Below are positions 6,461-6,704 of a stretch of DNA of 6,704 bases, piece after piece. The notes under the pieces are model-generated. The model was not told the DNA's origin, made no database searches, and saw only the letters and a list, made by a program, of their open reading frames with translations. The translations under genes were made by a program, and so were the position numbers. This DNA is from Ilumatobacteraceae bacterium (lineage in GTDB: Bacteria > Actinomycetota > Acidimicrobiia > Acidimicrobiales > Ilumatobacteraceae): NCBI GenBank assembly GCA_007122945.1, contig SKSP01000283.1, positions 1-6,704 of the forward strand, given 5' to 3'. Each line of letters begins with the position of its first letter. The stretch's first letter is position 1.

Positions 6461-6480
6461 CGACGGGGCGACGACCGTCG
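6461..6480. terminator. Weak inverted repeat after the oxidoreductase beta-subunit gene
   Basis: Arms cgacgg (6461-6466) and ccgtcg (6475-6480) enclose an 8-base loop, 15 bases after the TAA of the upstream gene. The stem is only six pairs and no T tract follows in the minus direction. A role in termination or in shielding the 3' end of the upstream coding region is possible but poorly supported. Confidence 0.5.
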
Positions 6481-6494
6481 CGGCCTCCCGGACC

Positions 6495-6704
6495 TTACGT
6501 GGTCCGCGTCTTCAGCTCGACCACCGGGAACGACTGCTCGATGGTCTCGGCGAGGTAGCTGGGGCCGTCCGGAGTGGGCATGAACCAACCCGTCGGGCAC
6601 ATCGTCAGGATCTCGATGAAGCCGAGCCCCGCCCCCTCGAGCGGCGCTTCGAACGCGCGCCGCAGGAATTTCTTGGTCTGTGCGATCGAGCCGGCGTTGT
6701 TGAC
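6495..6704 (-). CDS. 2-oxoacid:ferredoxin oxidoreductase beta subunit-like, C-terminus (partial)
   Basis: The last 69 codons of a gene that enters from the right edge and ends with TAA at 6497-6495. The fragment reads VNNAGSIAQTKKFLRRAFEA (1-20), then GAGLGFIEILTMCPTGWFM (24-42) and ends PVVELKTRTT. A helix with paired lysines followed by GFIEIL-x-x-CPTGW is the characteristic C-terminal part of the ThDP-binding beta subunit of 2-oxoacid:acceptor (ferredoxin) oxidoreductases of the Kor/Vor type. These enzymes convert a 2-oxoacid and CoA to acyl-CoA and CO2, with electrons passing to ferredoxin, and normally need an alpha subunit encoded next to beta. The ThDP-binding motif and any partner gene lie outside the window, so substrate class is undecided. 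The downstream ligase gene begins 102 bases later in the same direction, which suggests but does not prove a common transcript. Confidence 0.5.
   Translation of the reverse strand, partial: VNNAGSIAQTKKFLRRAFEAPLEGAGLGFIEILTMCPTGWFMPTPDGPSYLAETIEQSFPVVELKTRTT

Overview
The window is very GC-rich, with strong G/C preference at third codon positions. It holds two luciferase-like proteins of the type that usually use coenzyme F420. Together with an Amidohydro_2 protein, a CoA-ligase-like enzyme and a 2-oxoacid:ferredoxin oxidoreductase fragment, this points to an actinobacterium. An Acidimicrobiia-type or other environmental lineage is my guess; no rRNA or other phylogenetic marker is present to prove it. 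I see no mobile element, tRNA, rRNA or CRISPR array.

Layout. (1) 1-349, minus: the N-terminal 116 codons of a thiamine-diphosphate (ThDP) enzyme of the acetolactate-synthase type, running off the left edge. (2) 350-542: a divergent promoter region, with two 11-bp direct repeats, each containing the palindrome GTCCGGAC, just before the next gene. (3) 543-1424, plus: a luciferase-like (LLM) oxidoreductase, the only plus-strand gene. (4) 1425-6704: a minus-strand block read from right to left. Its genes are the C-terminus of a 2-oxoacid:ferredoxin oxidoreductase beta subunit (6495-6704), an acyl-CoA-ligase-like adenylate-forming enzyme (4944-6392), a malate/lactate-type (Ldh_2) dehydrogenase (3848-4942), a second LLM oxidoreductase (2901-3800) and an Amidohydro_2 TIM-barrel protein (1458-2759). 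The ligase and dehydrogenase genes are separated by one base. The LLM and amidohydrolase genes follow after gaps of 47 and 141 bases.

Taken together this looks like a catabolic accessory cluster: CoA activation of an acid, NAD(P)-linked oxidation of a 2-hydroxy acid, ThDP/ferredoxin-linked decarboxylation of a 2-oxoacid, flavin/F420 redox steps and a metal-dependent hydrolase or decarboxylase. The substrate cannot be read from the sequence, and linking the genes into one pathway is inference.

Three details deserve attention. Four perfect 11-bp tandem repeats, each carrying a Shine-Dalgarno-like GAGGGG, abut the GTG start of the ligase gene. The ligase has glutamine where the family's C-terminal catalytic lysine (motif A10) is expected. 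The plus-strand LLM gene starts beside a possible operator made of two GTCCGGAC palindromes spaced about one helical turn apart.
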